From Lichtheimia corymbifera B2541 (taxonomy: Eukaryota > Mucoromycota > Mucoromycetes > Mucorales > Lichtheimiaceae), in the NCBI GenBank assembly GCA_000697475.1, contig JNEU01001027.1, positions 42,306 through 106,305 on the forward strand: 64,000 bases of DNA, in the 5' to 3' direction. Below, in pieces: positions 1-11,500 of the stretch (its first letter is position 1; each line of letters begins with the position of its first letter). The notes beneath the pieces are model-generated. The model saw only the letters and a list, made by a program, of their open reading frames with translations, searched no databases and was not told the DNA's origin. The position numbers were made by a program, and so were the translations under genes.

Positions 1-1
1 G

Positions 2-94
2 CAATGCGTCAACACACAAGACGACTTGGAACACCTGTGCAACAATGAAGAGCGAGTGATATATCAAATCAGATTCACTGACACCTACACGTAA
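2..94 (+). CDS. 3' end of a gene entering from the left, product unknown (partial)
   Basis: An open frame runs from base 2 to a TAA at 92-94 and gives 30 residues ending in IRFTDTYT. The residue mix (acidic, with interspersed Cys and Asn) looks more like protein than noise, but the stretch is too short to name a family. It could be the last exon of a gene lying mostly outside the window. The alternative is chance openness, because a 30-codon open frame is not rare. Nothing else in bases 95-412 is convincing. Confidence 0.35.
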   Translation, partial: QCVNTQDDLEHLCNNEERVIYQIRFTDTYT

Positions 95-412
95 AAGGTT
101 CAATATACAAAGACAGCAGCAAGACATGTACGACGTATAAATATACCCTGCCCCTTGCGATCCATGTTGCAATTGCTGACCAATGCAAGGTGGTTCATGA
201 CAACCAATCCTTCGAGAATCGACAAGAGTATAGCTTCCACAGATACAAGCACCAAAGTTGCAATCGAGTCCTTGCTTTTGAATACGGGTGTTTGCTTTAA
301 TAAAGACATTGGAAAGAAACAAAGAAAGAAAGAGCAATGCTATGGATGATCATGTGTATGTGTGTGTGTTGGGCTGAGCCTTTTGTTGTTGTCATGTTGA
401 TAAAAAAAGAGT

Positions 413-1533
413 CTATATGGGAGATGCTGCATCATTTCTTTCATCTGGTTTGTCTGGTTCAGTTGCAGCTGATCCTGCAGCCGCGCTAGTGGGATTGGCT
501 GATGACGCTCCTCCTACTACTGCTTGTTGACCATCATCATCATTGGGAGCTGTGGGTGAAGGGGGATAAGGCCGACGTGTACTATGGGTCGTTCTTGAAG
601 GATCATCAGGCTTGTAGATTGGCACATTAGGTTTGTTGACTGGAATATCATTATTGCTAGTGCTGTAAAGTGGTTGAAATTGTTGCACGGTAGGGCCTAG
701 TCTTCCTTGCTGTTGTTGATTCCATCCACCACCTCCTCCACCATCTTGTCGTCGCCAATCATCATCATAAGGTTGTGTCATGAAATCATCAGCACTCTTC
801 GGAGCTTGTCCCAGTCGTCGTCGTCGTCGCCATAAAAGGAACAGTGCAAGTGCTTCATATAAAAAAATATCAGCATTGATGCGTGTCACGTTGCACATAC
901 CGATGTCAATGCTCACCTATTAATGCAACACCAACTACCCCGCCAACAACACCTCCCGCAATGGCTCCCGTGTTCGTATGAGATCCACCACCTCCTCCTA
1001 CTCATAAAAAATATAAGCTTCATCAATCTCTCTCTCTCTTTTTTTTTTTCCTTATCTACCTTGATTCGATGGTCCAACTGTGGGTTGTCCTGCAGAATTC
1101 GTGGTTGGTGATGGCGATGGATTTCCTGTTGTGCTAGCTGGTGCATTGGAATCAGTATTGCTGGTAGAGATCGGGCTTGTATTGGCTGATGATTCTGCTG
1201 CTGGCGTTGAAGAAGTTGGTGCAGGGGTTTGTTCTGATACAGTGGATGGCGCCTCTGTTGGTGTTGGTTGTGCTGATGTCGGTTCACCACCTCCATTACT
1301 TGTGGGCTATTAGGTTGGAACAAAGAATAAGCATCCATTGTATTGAATATCACCCCTTCCCATATTCATACCTCGAGAGAGAATGTTGACGTGGGAGTTG
1401 CATTGCTCTCGGGAGGGTTGTTATTGTTGCCGCTCTGTGCTGGGGGTTCTCTGCATCATGTATTAATAAAATGATGGTCCTAAAAGTAAAAGATTGGTAC
1501 TTACTGCGACACAGCTGAAGACGCTTGGTCCAT
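413..1533 (-). CDS. Ser/Thr/Pro-rich single-pass membrane protein (Mid2/Skg6-like layout)
   Basis: Five exons (1505-1533, 1372-1450, 1060-1306, 917-997, 413-852) join with consistent phase to 876 nt, 291 residues. Residues 1 to about 118 are rich in Ser, Thr, Pro, Asn and Ala, a composition typical of O-mannosylated wall-facing ectodomains. A Gly-rich helix (GAIAGGVVGGVVGVALI) continues across an intron into ALALFLLW and stops at RRRRR, a textbook transmembrane plus stop-transfer layout. The cytosolic tail of about 140 residues is Pro/Asp-rich. No signal peptide is seen ahead of the ectodomain, so it is either a reverse signal-anchor protein or an upstream leader exon was missed. By layout it resembles fungal wall-stress sensor or Skg6-type proteins, but no specific orthologue is claimed. 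Confidence 0.7.
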
Positions 1534-1728
1534 GGCAAGAGTCAAAGAAAAAGACGGGTGACCCAAGTAATGAGAAGAAAGAAAAGAGAGTTGTACGGCT
1601 GAAATAAAATGAAAGTAAGGGCTAATGACTCTTGTTTCAGTGCTGAGTTGGCTGTTATTCATCCAAATAGATAATCAAAGAAAAAACAAAACGAGCTCTA
1701 TATACAATGTAGTTACAAAACGAATAGT

Positions 1729-4237
1729 CTATTGACCACTTTTATTGGCGGTACCAGTCAGCAGATCCCGCGTCAACTTGAGAACCTTGATCTCTGCATC
1801 CACGTGTTTTCCAGTCTTTTCATCTACGTCCAGCGTCTTTTTTGTTGCTTCGTCGTCCACCTTTCCTTCCTTATTGGTTGCTTCCTTGAGGGCCTTATAT
1901 ACATCCTTCTTGACTGTGTAAACCTTGGTCACCAAATGCGCTTTGTCTTTGAGCATGAAACGGGTTGCCTGAAAGAGTGCGCCATTGGCAATGCTGAAGC
2001 GTTCATTGTCTGATAAATCGGTCTCTTTCTCCAAGCGTGCGAGTGTACTGTCGATTATTTCCACAGGTTTAGGTAGTGCAGGACGTGATCTATCATAGCC
2101 AAATAGCATTGAGTCTTCCTTTTCTCCCCGGAAAATGCTCAACCAATACTTACTGCATCAAATCACTCAATTTCTCTCTTGATGTATTGAACATGCTTGT
2201 CAATTCGGAGTTGCCATAGGGATAACGATATGCAGCCAACGCCGTCTACGACAATGTCATATCAGCATGGTTGATCCTCCCATATCCCCATTTATCCTTT
2301 TACCTTGGTTTGTGGTCGTTTCCTTTGCCACATATCCTGCAACACCTTTGTATCAACCGGAGGCTTTTCAAAATCGGGACATCCAGAGGCTTTCCATATG
2401 ATCTATAACCATAGCTTAGCGAAAATCGCATGATATCGCATCCTTCCCTACGTACCCAGTTGCGTTCATGTCGCAATAGCGTTAATACGATGTCTGTGTA
2501 CAATTGACCATGGGGTTTTGTCATCTCTAGTAGCTCCAACATGGCGTGCTTGGTATCCTTGACCCATTGCAACTATGATATGGCATTAGAACCAGAGCCA
2601 ACAATACAAAATCAGCAACAACAAACTTACTTGATCACCTTCCAGAGTAAATACAGGCTGGACAAGAGATTGCTTTGTGGCACCTCGGGCAGAAAGTAGC
2701 TTTTGTGTTCGTTCCTTTTCAGATGACTTGAACCCAGTCAGATACTGGAATAGAATCAAGAACTGGACAATGACATTGCGTCGGAATCGTGTATCTTCTA
2801 TCTATAAATGAGTCAGCATGGGGCGATGGAATTACATAGCACCTCCAAAGTTATACCTACCTCAAGCTCTAGCAATTTGCGACTACTGAGTAACCGTGGA
2901 AATTGAAATTGTTGGTTGATCTCCTTTAGCATCTCTTCGGCTTGATCCCTGTCGACCATGTTGACGTCCTCGCTCCTCCTCCTCTTGTTCGATTCTGTTG
3001 CATTTCCTTCGCCTGATACGGCCTGCTCCGAATTGGAGATCTGTTTGAACTTGTCAAGGATAGCATTTGCTCCCTACATGCCCATTGTTAACAAAGACCC
3101 TTTAGTAAAATTGAATCTTCTCACCTTTTGTAACTCCTCAAAGTTGTTGTCATGGAATATGGTAGGTGGATTCGAAAAGTATTTGCGGGTGGACCAGAAT
3201 AGCTTGTAGAATGTCTTTTGATCATCTATGATGCATTCATGTTTAAATACACTCCTTATGCAAATGAGTCGTTACGTACCCGTCAATGTGCCATCAGCAT
3301 CAACATCCTCATCTTTGTCGTAAAGGACTGGTTCAGTGTTGAAATCACCACGAAGATTGACGCCTAATGTGATCCAAGTAAGACTAAATGACAACCATCT
3401 AAGCGCAGCACACGTACCAGAACGTTCATGCAGAGGAAATGAATTGGCGAGGAACATAAGGATGCGTCCACAAAAGACAGTATCTTTCTCCTTGGATAGT
3501 CGTCGAAGCATTTCATTGCACATTCGCAGCATCACAAGACCTTTGCCACGACCAGGCACCATATTCTGGAAAAAAACAATGAAATCAGTTGGCTGTCGCA
3601 TTCATCCACCATTATTGCCTTGCCCCCAATACTTGCCACAATCAATCTTGGTTTTCGTCGTTCGATATAATCAAAAAGCTTCTCGCATCCAGAGATTGTA
3701 TGAATATCCAATAGCTCTTCCACCATCGTCAAGGGAACCACGGCTTCAAGGTAATCTATCATGGATCGAGTAAGCGGGCTATTCAACCAGCAAATAGAAT
3801 ACCTTTACCTGCTTCGGTTGCTGCAAGAACAAGATCAAGCGTACTGAATAGCTTTGGGAATCGATCGGGAGCTGATTCGGGGATAGTTTCCTACGCGATG
3901 GGTGTATGTATGTGGGGAGAGGAAGTACGCGATGAGATGTTGGATCGAAACGATAGCGTCTTGTATTGTCTTGGGCATTTACCACCACTGAAAGCACCAT
4001 GCGTCGAAGCACAAGTTCTATAGCACTCTTTCGCCAATCTGCTTTTCCTTCTGGTATCGTGATATCAAGCATATTATCGGAACCGCTGATGGGGCCAATG
4101 TGTCGTTTAGCCAAGTCAACAAAGGTGCTGGTAGGGATCTCTCTGCCGCCGTTGCTTTGTCGTATCTCGTCGATCGATCGAACGCATTCGCTTATCGCGC
4201 CCTCTGCCTGCTGTTTGAACTCGTAAAACTTGGACAT
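1729..4237 (-). CDS. THO complex subunit 1 (Hpr1/THOC1 family)
   Basis: Multi-exon gene starting MSKFYEF at 4237 and ending TANKSGQ. THO couples transcription elongation to mRNA packaging and export in the nucleus and suppresses R-loops. Family hallmarks are in order: [20 protein letters not shown] followed by [17 protein letters not shown], then the conserved Phe-Tyr-Lys-Leu-Phe-Trp block, and further on the [15 protein letters not shown] and MWQRKRP segments. At least eight short GT-AG introns are needed to link these blocks. The C-terminal part, near [18 protein letters not shown], is rich in Lys and Asp. I did not verify every junction. The family assignment rests on several collinear motifs and is firm. 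Confidence 0.88.
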
Positions 4238-4974
4238 GGTAACAGATGTGGGATGTGGTGGGAACAAAAGTGGTGGTAGAGTGAAAGGTGCGCTCCCAGT
4301 AAAACCAGATCACGTTCTACAAGTCACTTTGCTACCACGGATCATAGTCAAGCATGAATTTTATTGCCATGGATACCTAGCAACGTCGTACCTTGTCATC
4401 ACAATAAAGCGACCACCTACAATAGTTGTCTTCAAATCAACATTGTGTGTTTAATTCGGTGAAGTGCTGATATAAAGTGTCTATCAATGACAATGCTCTT
4501 ATGATGCAAACCTATGTTGGCGTGTTTTCTATCCACTGCAAGCGAGGCTGGAGTGATAATAGGCTGAACTAGTAATGTTGAATGGTATTTTGTTTGAGCA
4601 CTGCACAGTCAAATCCACTCGGATCAACAAATTTGAATGATGCAAGTGATGGGCTGGAGTAGGACACTCGTTCACATGCAGTGGATCGGATAACACTAGC
4701 GAATGGGAGGAAGAGACTATTAGATGGCACTTTACGAATTATTAGCTAGATTGATTTTTCTGATGTTGGATGCTATTTACTTTGTTTGAGCGTTATTCAT
4801 TTTGACCCTCTTGCATCAACAAAGTTGGATGATGGAAATGTTGGGATGAAGGAGGGGAGTCTTTCACATGCAGTGCATTAGATGAAAACAACAGCGAATG
4901 GGAGGAAGGGGCGATTGGATGGCAGTTTATAGCAAATAATAGAAATCACATCCATCATATTGTGTCGATCGTGG
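4238..4974. repeat. Intergenic start of the left repeat block; two degenerate tandem copies of a ~110-bp core
   Basis: No gene is seen. Two imperfect copies of one core lie at about 4610-4720 and 4800-4925. Both read TTGAGC, then a short spacer, GATCAACAAA, TTG-ATGATG, GGAGT, TTCACATGCAGTG and GCGAATGGGAGGAAG. The same core reappears inside the foldback element at about 5470-5580, in reverse near 11000, around 13080-13200, at 59505-59640, and inverted at 61690-61830. It is therefore a shared module of the dispersed repeats in this window. Confidence 0.7.
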
Positions 4975-6250
4975 AACTTGCACACATGATTCCTTCGACC
5001 CAGCTGAGCAGTTTTGCTCTATTAAAGACCCTCATGTTTCATTGTAAACTTTAGAGGTACAAGTGCCTTTATGTCCTATATATGCTGTAAGCGTAATGCT
5101 ATATGAAAAGTGGACTTTGTTCATTGTCAAGTAGCTAGACCTTTATAGAGCCGAAGATGCAGAGGGGCGCGTTTGTGTAGCACATCTGTTTGGGGTGAAC
5201 AGAAAGGGCGAATGCATGATAGTTAATGGATGATTCAATAACGGTCATACATTGGCAGCTAACATGCACTTTTTCCATTCCCAACTTTTGCCCAATCCAC
5301 TTGATAGGAACGATGCACCTGTTCCAGACAATCATCTCCATGATTCAATTTTCTTGATCCGAGCTGATTTGACCGAGTTACGCTCAATAAAGAGACATCA
5401 GTTGAGGTAGATAGTGCATGCTGCATGTATGGGCTGGTATGCTCTTTGTTTGAGCGTAACTCGGTCAAATCAGCTCGGGTCAAGAAAGTTGAATCCTGGA
5501 GATGATTGTCTGGAGCAGGGCCATCATTCCTATGAAGTGGATTGGGCAAAAGCTGGGAATGAGAAAAAGTGCATGTTAGATGTCAATTTATGACTGCTAC
5601 TGAATAGATTATATAGTATCATCCATGGATTCTTCCCGTCCTGCATAATGAGCTGTGATACACAAACACGCCCCTCTGCATCTTCGGCTCTATCAGGGTC
5701 AAGCTGCTTCAGAATGCACAAACACCAGTTTTCATATGGCATCACGCTTATAGCATATGTAAAACATAAAGATGCCTGTATCTCTAAACATTACAATGAA
5801 ACGTGGGGTCTTCAATCGAACAAAGTTGCTCATCGTGGTGTAGCGCACCTTGGGTGCAAGTTTCACGATCGTCGTGGCCAATCTCACATTCACCCAATAT
5901 CACCACCAGCCTCGTCGAAATAAAAATTCAAGAGGTCGACCCGATCGACTTTGGCTGGTGGTGACATTGGGTGAATCTGATATCGGCGAGCTAGACCGTG
6001 AAACTTGCACCCAAGGTGCGCTACACCACGATGAGCAACTTTGTTCGATTGAAGACCCCACGTTTCATTGTAATGTTTAGAGATACAGGCATCTTTATGT
6101 TTTACATATGCTATAAGCGTGATGCCATATGAAAACTGGTGTTTGTGCATTCTGAAGCAGCTTGACCCTGATAGAGCCGAAGATGGAGACGGACTTCTTT
6201 GTGCAACACAGCTCATTTGCATGAAACTTCACAATGAACAACCACCACTC
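4975..6250. repeat. Composite foldback element: two nested palindromes
   Basis: Two long inverted repeats sit side by side. The first is centred near 5420: its left arm contains GCCGAAGATGCAGAGGGGCG (about 5150-5170) and its right arm contains the reverse, CGCCCCTCTGCATCTTCGGC (about 5670-5690). The second is centred near 5930: its arms carry ATCACGCTTATAGCATATGT on the left and ACATATGCTATAAGCGTGAT on the right. The right arm of the first palindrome is also the left part of the second, so the whole can alternate between two cruciforms. No transposase reading frame is inside, so it is probably non-autonomous. The right edge falls at about 6252, next to a gene fragment. Confidence 0.8.
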
Positions 6251-6252
6251 TC

Positions 6253-6665
6253 CATAATGAGTAACTAAGAGCTGACAGGGTATATAAATATAGGCACTCA
6301 TATGCAAAGTCTGATCATGGATTCGTCTGCTGGATATGTCTCTCGTATCAACAAGCTGCCTGACTGGTTGAGTTACCCCACAACTGCACGAAGGTTTTCG
6401 GTTGAGTTTTTTTCAATACTTCATGTTATTTGGAATGTCAAGATGATCATGGTTCAAGTGCAAGAATGTGTCGATGATCATTGCCGTCGCCCAGTGATAT
6501 CTTATACCGATGAAAATACACAAATGCTGACACCTTGCTTCTTACCTTCCACTACCCTCAAACGAAAACACGATGTCGTCGAACTTTAATACCTTCCACA
6601 TATCCAAACCTTGCACATATATATGCCCATCTTTATGAACTCATTGTTTGTACATATTTAACCAT
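6253..6665 (+). pseudogene. C-terminal fragment of a multicopy gene family, cut at its 5' side by the foldback element
   Basis: This stretch is a close direct copy of 17450-17765: both run through TAACTAAGAGCTGACAGGGT, CAAAGTCTGATCATGGATTC and TGACTGGTTGAGTTACCCCA. Here the frame from 6302 is open for 95 residues (DSSAGYVSRINKLPDWLSYP onward) and ends in KRKHDVVEL. Homology with the other copy starts abruptly at TAATGA, where the foldback element ends, so the upstream half is missing. By comparison with the fuller copy it is the distal part of a lineage-expanded protein of unknown function. It is treated as a relic although its short frame is intact. Confidence 0.65.
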
Positions 6666-7299
6666 TAAAACTTGTAAATCATTCGCTGATATATCATGTC
6701 TTTGGCTGAAGCGGAAAGTGAATGGCAATACGATATACCCCATGTATTAGCCGAATAGCCAGCCTCAGGAGCTTCAAAAATCCCATGCCACTTGGTCCTC
6801 CCAGGCAATAAATGATTGTTGCTGCCAACCACACCCACACTCCCCGATTGAAAAGCAGATACCACAAGAGCCCGTAAATCTAGGTAGGTCGACTCATTCT
6901 TTTACCAAAAAAACATGTGTACATAACAGCCCTTCTCTTCCTATAGTGGTATTATTGATAGCTATGACAATTGACGAGCACGCAATACGTAGATGGGAAC
7001 AATGATATTTTCTTCGATTGCCATTATCAAATATGATCATAACACGCTTTATACAGCTTTATAGAGAATTAAATAAAATACAATTCATGTGCCAGTAGAT
7101 AAAAGGGTGGGATCGGTTTCCTGGGGTCAACTTCGTAGCACCAGCATGGCAACCTGTGGGGATGAATGATATCGTGTTAGTGTCTTGGCATCAGTTTAGC
7201 GTGGATGAGCAATACCTTATTCCAGACATACTTGGCCTTCAATTGCAAATCATCATCGTCATCGTCCTCCTCCGTAAAACCTAATAAGCAAGGCTGTTG
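6666..7299 (-). other. Unassigned stretch with possible decayed exons
   Basis: Two minus-strand pieces look protein-like. At about 6740-6890 a frame contains GIFEAPEAGYSANTWGISY. At about 7205-7275 an Asp-rich frame ends in LKAKYVWNK just before a GT donor, with an acceptor at about 7155. They could be exons of a decayed gene that also took in the tandem array to the right, but no family is recognisable and no start codon can be chosen. Confidence 0.25.
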
Positions 7300-7302
7300 T
7301 TC

Positions 7303-7990
7303 GCAGCAACCAGAGAGGGACACTGAAAACGGAGAGCCAGTAAAGCAAACACGCCTCCAGGAATTCATCTGACACCACTTGGGTGGTTCCATAAGTCTTC
7401 GGAAAGTACCCATAGATCGCACCTTCAGCCAATACGCAGCAACCAGAGAGGGACACTGAAAACGGGATGCCAGTAAAGCAAACACGCCTCCAGGAATTCA
7501 TCTGACACCACTTGGATGGTTGATAAAGCCGTACAATGCAAAGCACCCATAGATCGCACCCTCAGCCAATACGCAGCAACCAGAGAGGGACACTGAAAAC
7601 GGAGAGCCAGTAAAGCAAACACGCCTCCAGGAATTCATCTGACACCACTTGGGTGGTTCCATAAGTCTTCGGAAAGTACCCATAGATCGCACCTTCAGCC
7701 AATACGCAGCAACCAGAGAGGGACACTGAAAACGGGATGCCAGTAAAGCAAACACGCCTCCAGGAATTCATCTGACACCACTTGGATGGTTGATAAAGCC
7801 GTACAATGCAAAGCACCCATAGATCGCACCCTCAGCCAATACGCAGCAACCAGAGAGGGACACTGAAAACGGAGAGCCAGTAAAGCAAACACGCCTCCAG
7901 GAATTCATCTGACACCACTTGGATGGTTCCATAAGTCTTTACAAAGCCGCCACCCTACCATCGCATCCTCAACCATAATGCATAGCAACC
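7303..7990. repeat. 270-bp higher-order tandem array (133 + 137 bp monomers)
   Basis: The monomer starting GCAGCAACCAGAGAGGGACA begins at 7303, 7436, 7573, 7706 and 7843, with a last degraded copy near 7980. Spacings alternate 133, 137, 133, 137, and two variants alternate (ACGGAGAGCCAG against ACGGGATGCCAG after the shared head). The true repeat is thus an A-B dimer of 270 bp present about 2.5 times, nearly identical between dimers. Because 270 is a multiple of three, minus-strand frames reappear in each dimer, but none continues for long, and I do not regard the array as coding. Confidence 0.9.
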
Positions 7991-9850
7991 AGAAAGAATA
8001 GGGGCCGTAACATCGAAATCAAAGAGACGCCTATTACTGGTGGAAAAAAGAGCATTAATAGTAACGAAATGGGCAAGGAAACATACGTTGAGCGATGGGA
8101 TCTGGTCTTGCAAAAGAGAGGAATAATAGTACTTTGGAGGAGGAGCTTACGAAACGCGATACTGCTTTCAAGCTCAGGCTCACGTCACCATCGTGCTGTC
8201 ATCGCTCATATCATTTCCAAACTCAGTGTCAATAAAGTTGGCGCGCACCTGAAATATGGGCATGGTAGTAAATATATTCCTCATTGACCATGCACACACT
8301 AGTTTTACTCCTTCATCTCAAACACTACTTTATGTAAATCCAGTAATCAATCAATTCAATAAAGGGTCACTTTTTCTCTCAAGACCATCCCACTCCCCTT
8401 ATTGTATCACAAAAAGGCATATATACTTCTTGCATGACCGATAACCGGACCACCTTTATTATTCAATCTTCGACGCCATATTATGTATACACAAGCTAGC
8501 AGAGTCCAAGTGCGTAATAAATAAACAATGCTTTAGTTCATCTAGCTATCTTGCTACCTTGACACCATCGATCCGTCATCATCCGTACTCGTCACCAAGG
8601 TGCAGGACACACAAGTAGTAAGAATGGGATCGTGCAGACTTCCTTTTGAACCTTGTTGTCGTTATAGCCATTGCTGTGAACGTTGCAATCATCGTGATCG
8701 TCACGGTCGAGCCTATAAAGTAACAGCCAAGTTAGAGAATCTGATACTGGGAATGACGAGGATTTGATTTACCGTTAGACGACCCTCTCTAAGGAAGATA
8801 GCAAATCAGGCAACGTCGGGCAATCCTTTGTTCTTGAGAAAGCACTGCACGAATCACGCAAGGCCAGTTCGATCCATGGCACAGGCTCATAGTTGTCCTC
8901 ATTCATCCTCTCCAAAAGAAAGAATGCCCCCCAGTCCTTCCATCATTTCCCGCCTCATGAAAAGAAATCCTTAAGGAAAAGAACGAGACTATTGTGAGAA
9001 GGGCACCACAGCGGCCACTAGATACAGGCTGGGAGTTGAACCCAAAGAGATGATGATGATGCCCCAAGTTGCACTGCCTGACCAAAGAAACCTATTCAAT
9101 TCATTATCAATACACATATACAATAGACGCCTTTCTTCTTTGTTTGTCCCATTGCACTTGCCTTTTCCATATACACAAAGACCCTTTGTTGTTGGCTACT
9201 GGAAACTGAAAAACCATGGTGTGGTGTTGTTGAGCCGAAACAAAACGCCAAACGAGTCAACGTCTTGAAACCAAACTTGCCCTCTATACAAGCGTACACG
9301 TCAATGAAACCAGTTCGGCAGCAACATTGGGCTCTGAATGTACCTGTTGACACCAAGCGTAGAGTGGGAATAGCAACGAACAAGAGGCAGCAACGATATC
9401 GCCATGGCAACCACGCTCATTCCTCAGCGCTTGGACACGCTTGACAATGCCTGTTCAGAACTACATTAATACCTCACAACCAACAACAGCACTCTTTTAT
9501 AATACATTACCTTGATCGGGATGTCGTGAATGGCATAAAAGCAGAGGAGGGATAAAAAGGAAAAGAAGCGTTGTCTCAAAGTCGTGGAGCTGCCGTCCCC
9601 GATTTTAAATCTCCTACTGCTGCTATTACACTGAGGCCATTCAATTACACTACACACCCATCATCCTCATGATAGACAATAATAGATACAAGTAAATAAA
9701 ATGAATGATCCTCACGTATAGCAAAAGGGTGTGTGTCATTTTACACTTTACCATGATAACGATGATCCAACAACAGTCATTGCCTTACTACCAGGTCTCT
9801 AAGCATCAGCCTTTTTTTACATAATCCATTCCGAAGCATACTTTTCCTAG
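7991..9850 (-). other. Gene-poor stretch with a possible broken membrane-protein gene
   Basis: No intact gene is seen. On the minus strand about 8775-8940 reads as convincing protein (AFFLLERMNEDNYEPVPW, then LRDSCSAF and LPDLLSSLERVV). About 8595-8710 follows a splice-like acceptor and encodes a hydrophobic Thr/Ala segment with RFKRKS after it, like a transmembrane helix with its stop-transfer. The two pieces cannot be joined in frame: a TAA precedes the only good donor. I read this as a decayed gene or one whose exons I cannot resolve. The remainder of the stretch shows no coding signal. Confidence 0.25.
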
Positions 9851-10369
9851 TATGCTCGATGTTGTCCCCAATAAAAAAAAAGTCCTTCACTTTGCATACA
9901 TGTGCTACCAATCACGCTCCTATCGATAAAAAAGATCACTCGTACTAATACATGCATAAAGATTGGACAATCAAACATGGTATGATTAATATTCCAGAAA
10001 TGGTCAGCGCGTCGAAAGGCATCTTGTGATGCTAAAAGTCTCTCAGGCTCAACATCGATGGTCATTCTCTGCTGCTATCAACTAAAATAAAGTCATCCTG
10101 AGGAGGCGACCTTCTTGCGAGACATAAATAGGTCTCACGCTTCATGCACTTCCAAAAAAGTTACTTTCAGATGCAGTGATCATTTTTGGCTTATTGACCA
10201 TATCATGATCAACTTGAAAAAAGTGCCATACGGGCTATCAATAGGCGGACCTTACTATAAACACATAGGGGGTGAATATCCATCATGCACCCTCCACCAA
10301 TAGGAATTCCTACCCCTGGGCTTGTGACACCATTCAAGTCCTTCTGCATCTTTGGCTCTGATATAAGAG
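9851..10369. repeat. Degenerate inverted repeat
   Basis: A weak palindrome pairs about 9965-10040 with the reverse of about 10140-10215. The two read ATGGTATGATTAATATTCCAG and, reversed, ATGATATGGTCAATAAGCC, with scattered mismatches and small gaps. No gene was found. It is probably an old foldback copy and lies directly left of a better preserved one. Confidence 0.4.
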
Positions 10370-11500
10370 AGGCGGTTAACAATGAACAAATATCACTTTT
10401 CATATAGCATCACGCTTACAGTATATGTAAAAACATAAAGGTGCCTGTAACTCTAAACCTGGCAATGAAACGTGGTCTCTTTAGTCGAACAAAGTTGCTC
10501 GTCAGGGCCGAAAGTATCTTGTGCAGAAGTTTCACGATCGTCGTGGCCAATCCTAGATTTCGCAATGTCACCACCAGCCAAAGTGGATCGAGGGTCGACC
10601 TCTTGAATTTTTTTTACACGACCATTTGCGAAATCGGGCTTGATGGTGAAACTTGCACACAAGGTGCGCTTCACCCCGACGAGCAACTTTGCTCTATGAA
10701 AGAGCCCACGTTCCATTGTAAAGTTAAGAGATATAGGCACCTTTATGTTTTACATATGCTGTAAGTGTGATGCTACATGAAAGGTGGTCTTTGTTGATTG
10801 TCAAGTAGCGTGAGCCTAATAGAGCCAAAGATGCAGAGGGGCGTGTTTATGTAGCACATCTATTTGGGGTGAACTGAAAGGGCGAATGCATGATAGTTAA
10901 TGGACGATTCAAAAACGGTCATACATTGGCTTTTTTTCCATTCCAGCTTTTGCCCAATCCACTTGATGGGAACGATGCACCTGCTCCACACATTCATCTC
11001 CATAATTCAACTTTCTTGATCCGAGCCAATTTGGCTGAGTTACGCTCAAACAAAGAGCATATCAGCCTATGCTTACAGGATGTGTAAAACATAAAGATGC
11101 CTATATCTCTAAACCTTACAATGAAACGTGGGCCCTTTCATAGAACAAAGTTGCTCGCCTGGGTCGAACGCACCTTGGGTGCAAGTTTCACGATCGAGCT
11201 CGCCAATCCCTCATTTCGCAAATGTTGGTCGTCGAAAAAAAAATCCAAGAGGTCGACCCGGATTCACTTTGGCTGGTGGTGACATTGCGAAACCTAGGAA
11301 TGGCCACCTCGATCGTGAAACTTCTAGACAAGATACTCTGGGCCCTGACGAGCAACTTTGTTCGATTGAAGAGCCCCAGTTTCATTGTAAAGTTTGGAGA
11401 TATGACTGTCTTTATGTTTTACATATGCGGCGCTGTAAGCGTGATGCTACAAGACAAGTGGTCTTTGTTCATTGTCAATCGCCTCACTCATATTAGAGCT
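10370..11500. repeat. Two foldback elements with a shared internal spacer
   Basis: The first palindrome spans about 10380-10860 (centre about 10595), the second about 11070-11480 (centre about 11240). Each arm holds the same series: GCATCACGCTTAC, CATATGTAAA, ACATAAAG, CAATGAAACGTGG, ACAAAGTTGCTC, AGTTTCACGATCG and AGGTCGACC towards the centre. The segment between them (10860-11070) repeats the spacer of the 4975-6250 element, including GCCCAATCCACTTGATGGGA and GAGTTACGCTCAAACAAAGA. The many short frames here are shadows of the repeat and no protein is proposed. Confidence 0.8.

Noticed and set aside
7177..7892. Repeated minus-strand frames with CLLYW and FSVPLWLL as a repeat protein
   Set aside because: Monomer lengths of 133 and 137 shift the frame in every unit, so no continuous protein results.
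10453..10764. Overlapping frames on both strands with FTMERGL-like and DDRETS-like text as a protein family
   Set aside because: They arise in the arms of a palindrome; the two strands encode nearly the same text because the DNA is self-complementary.
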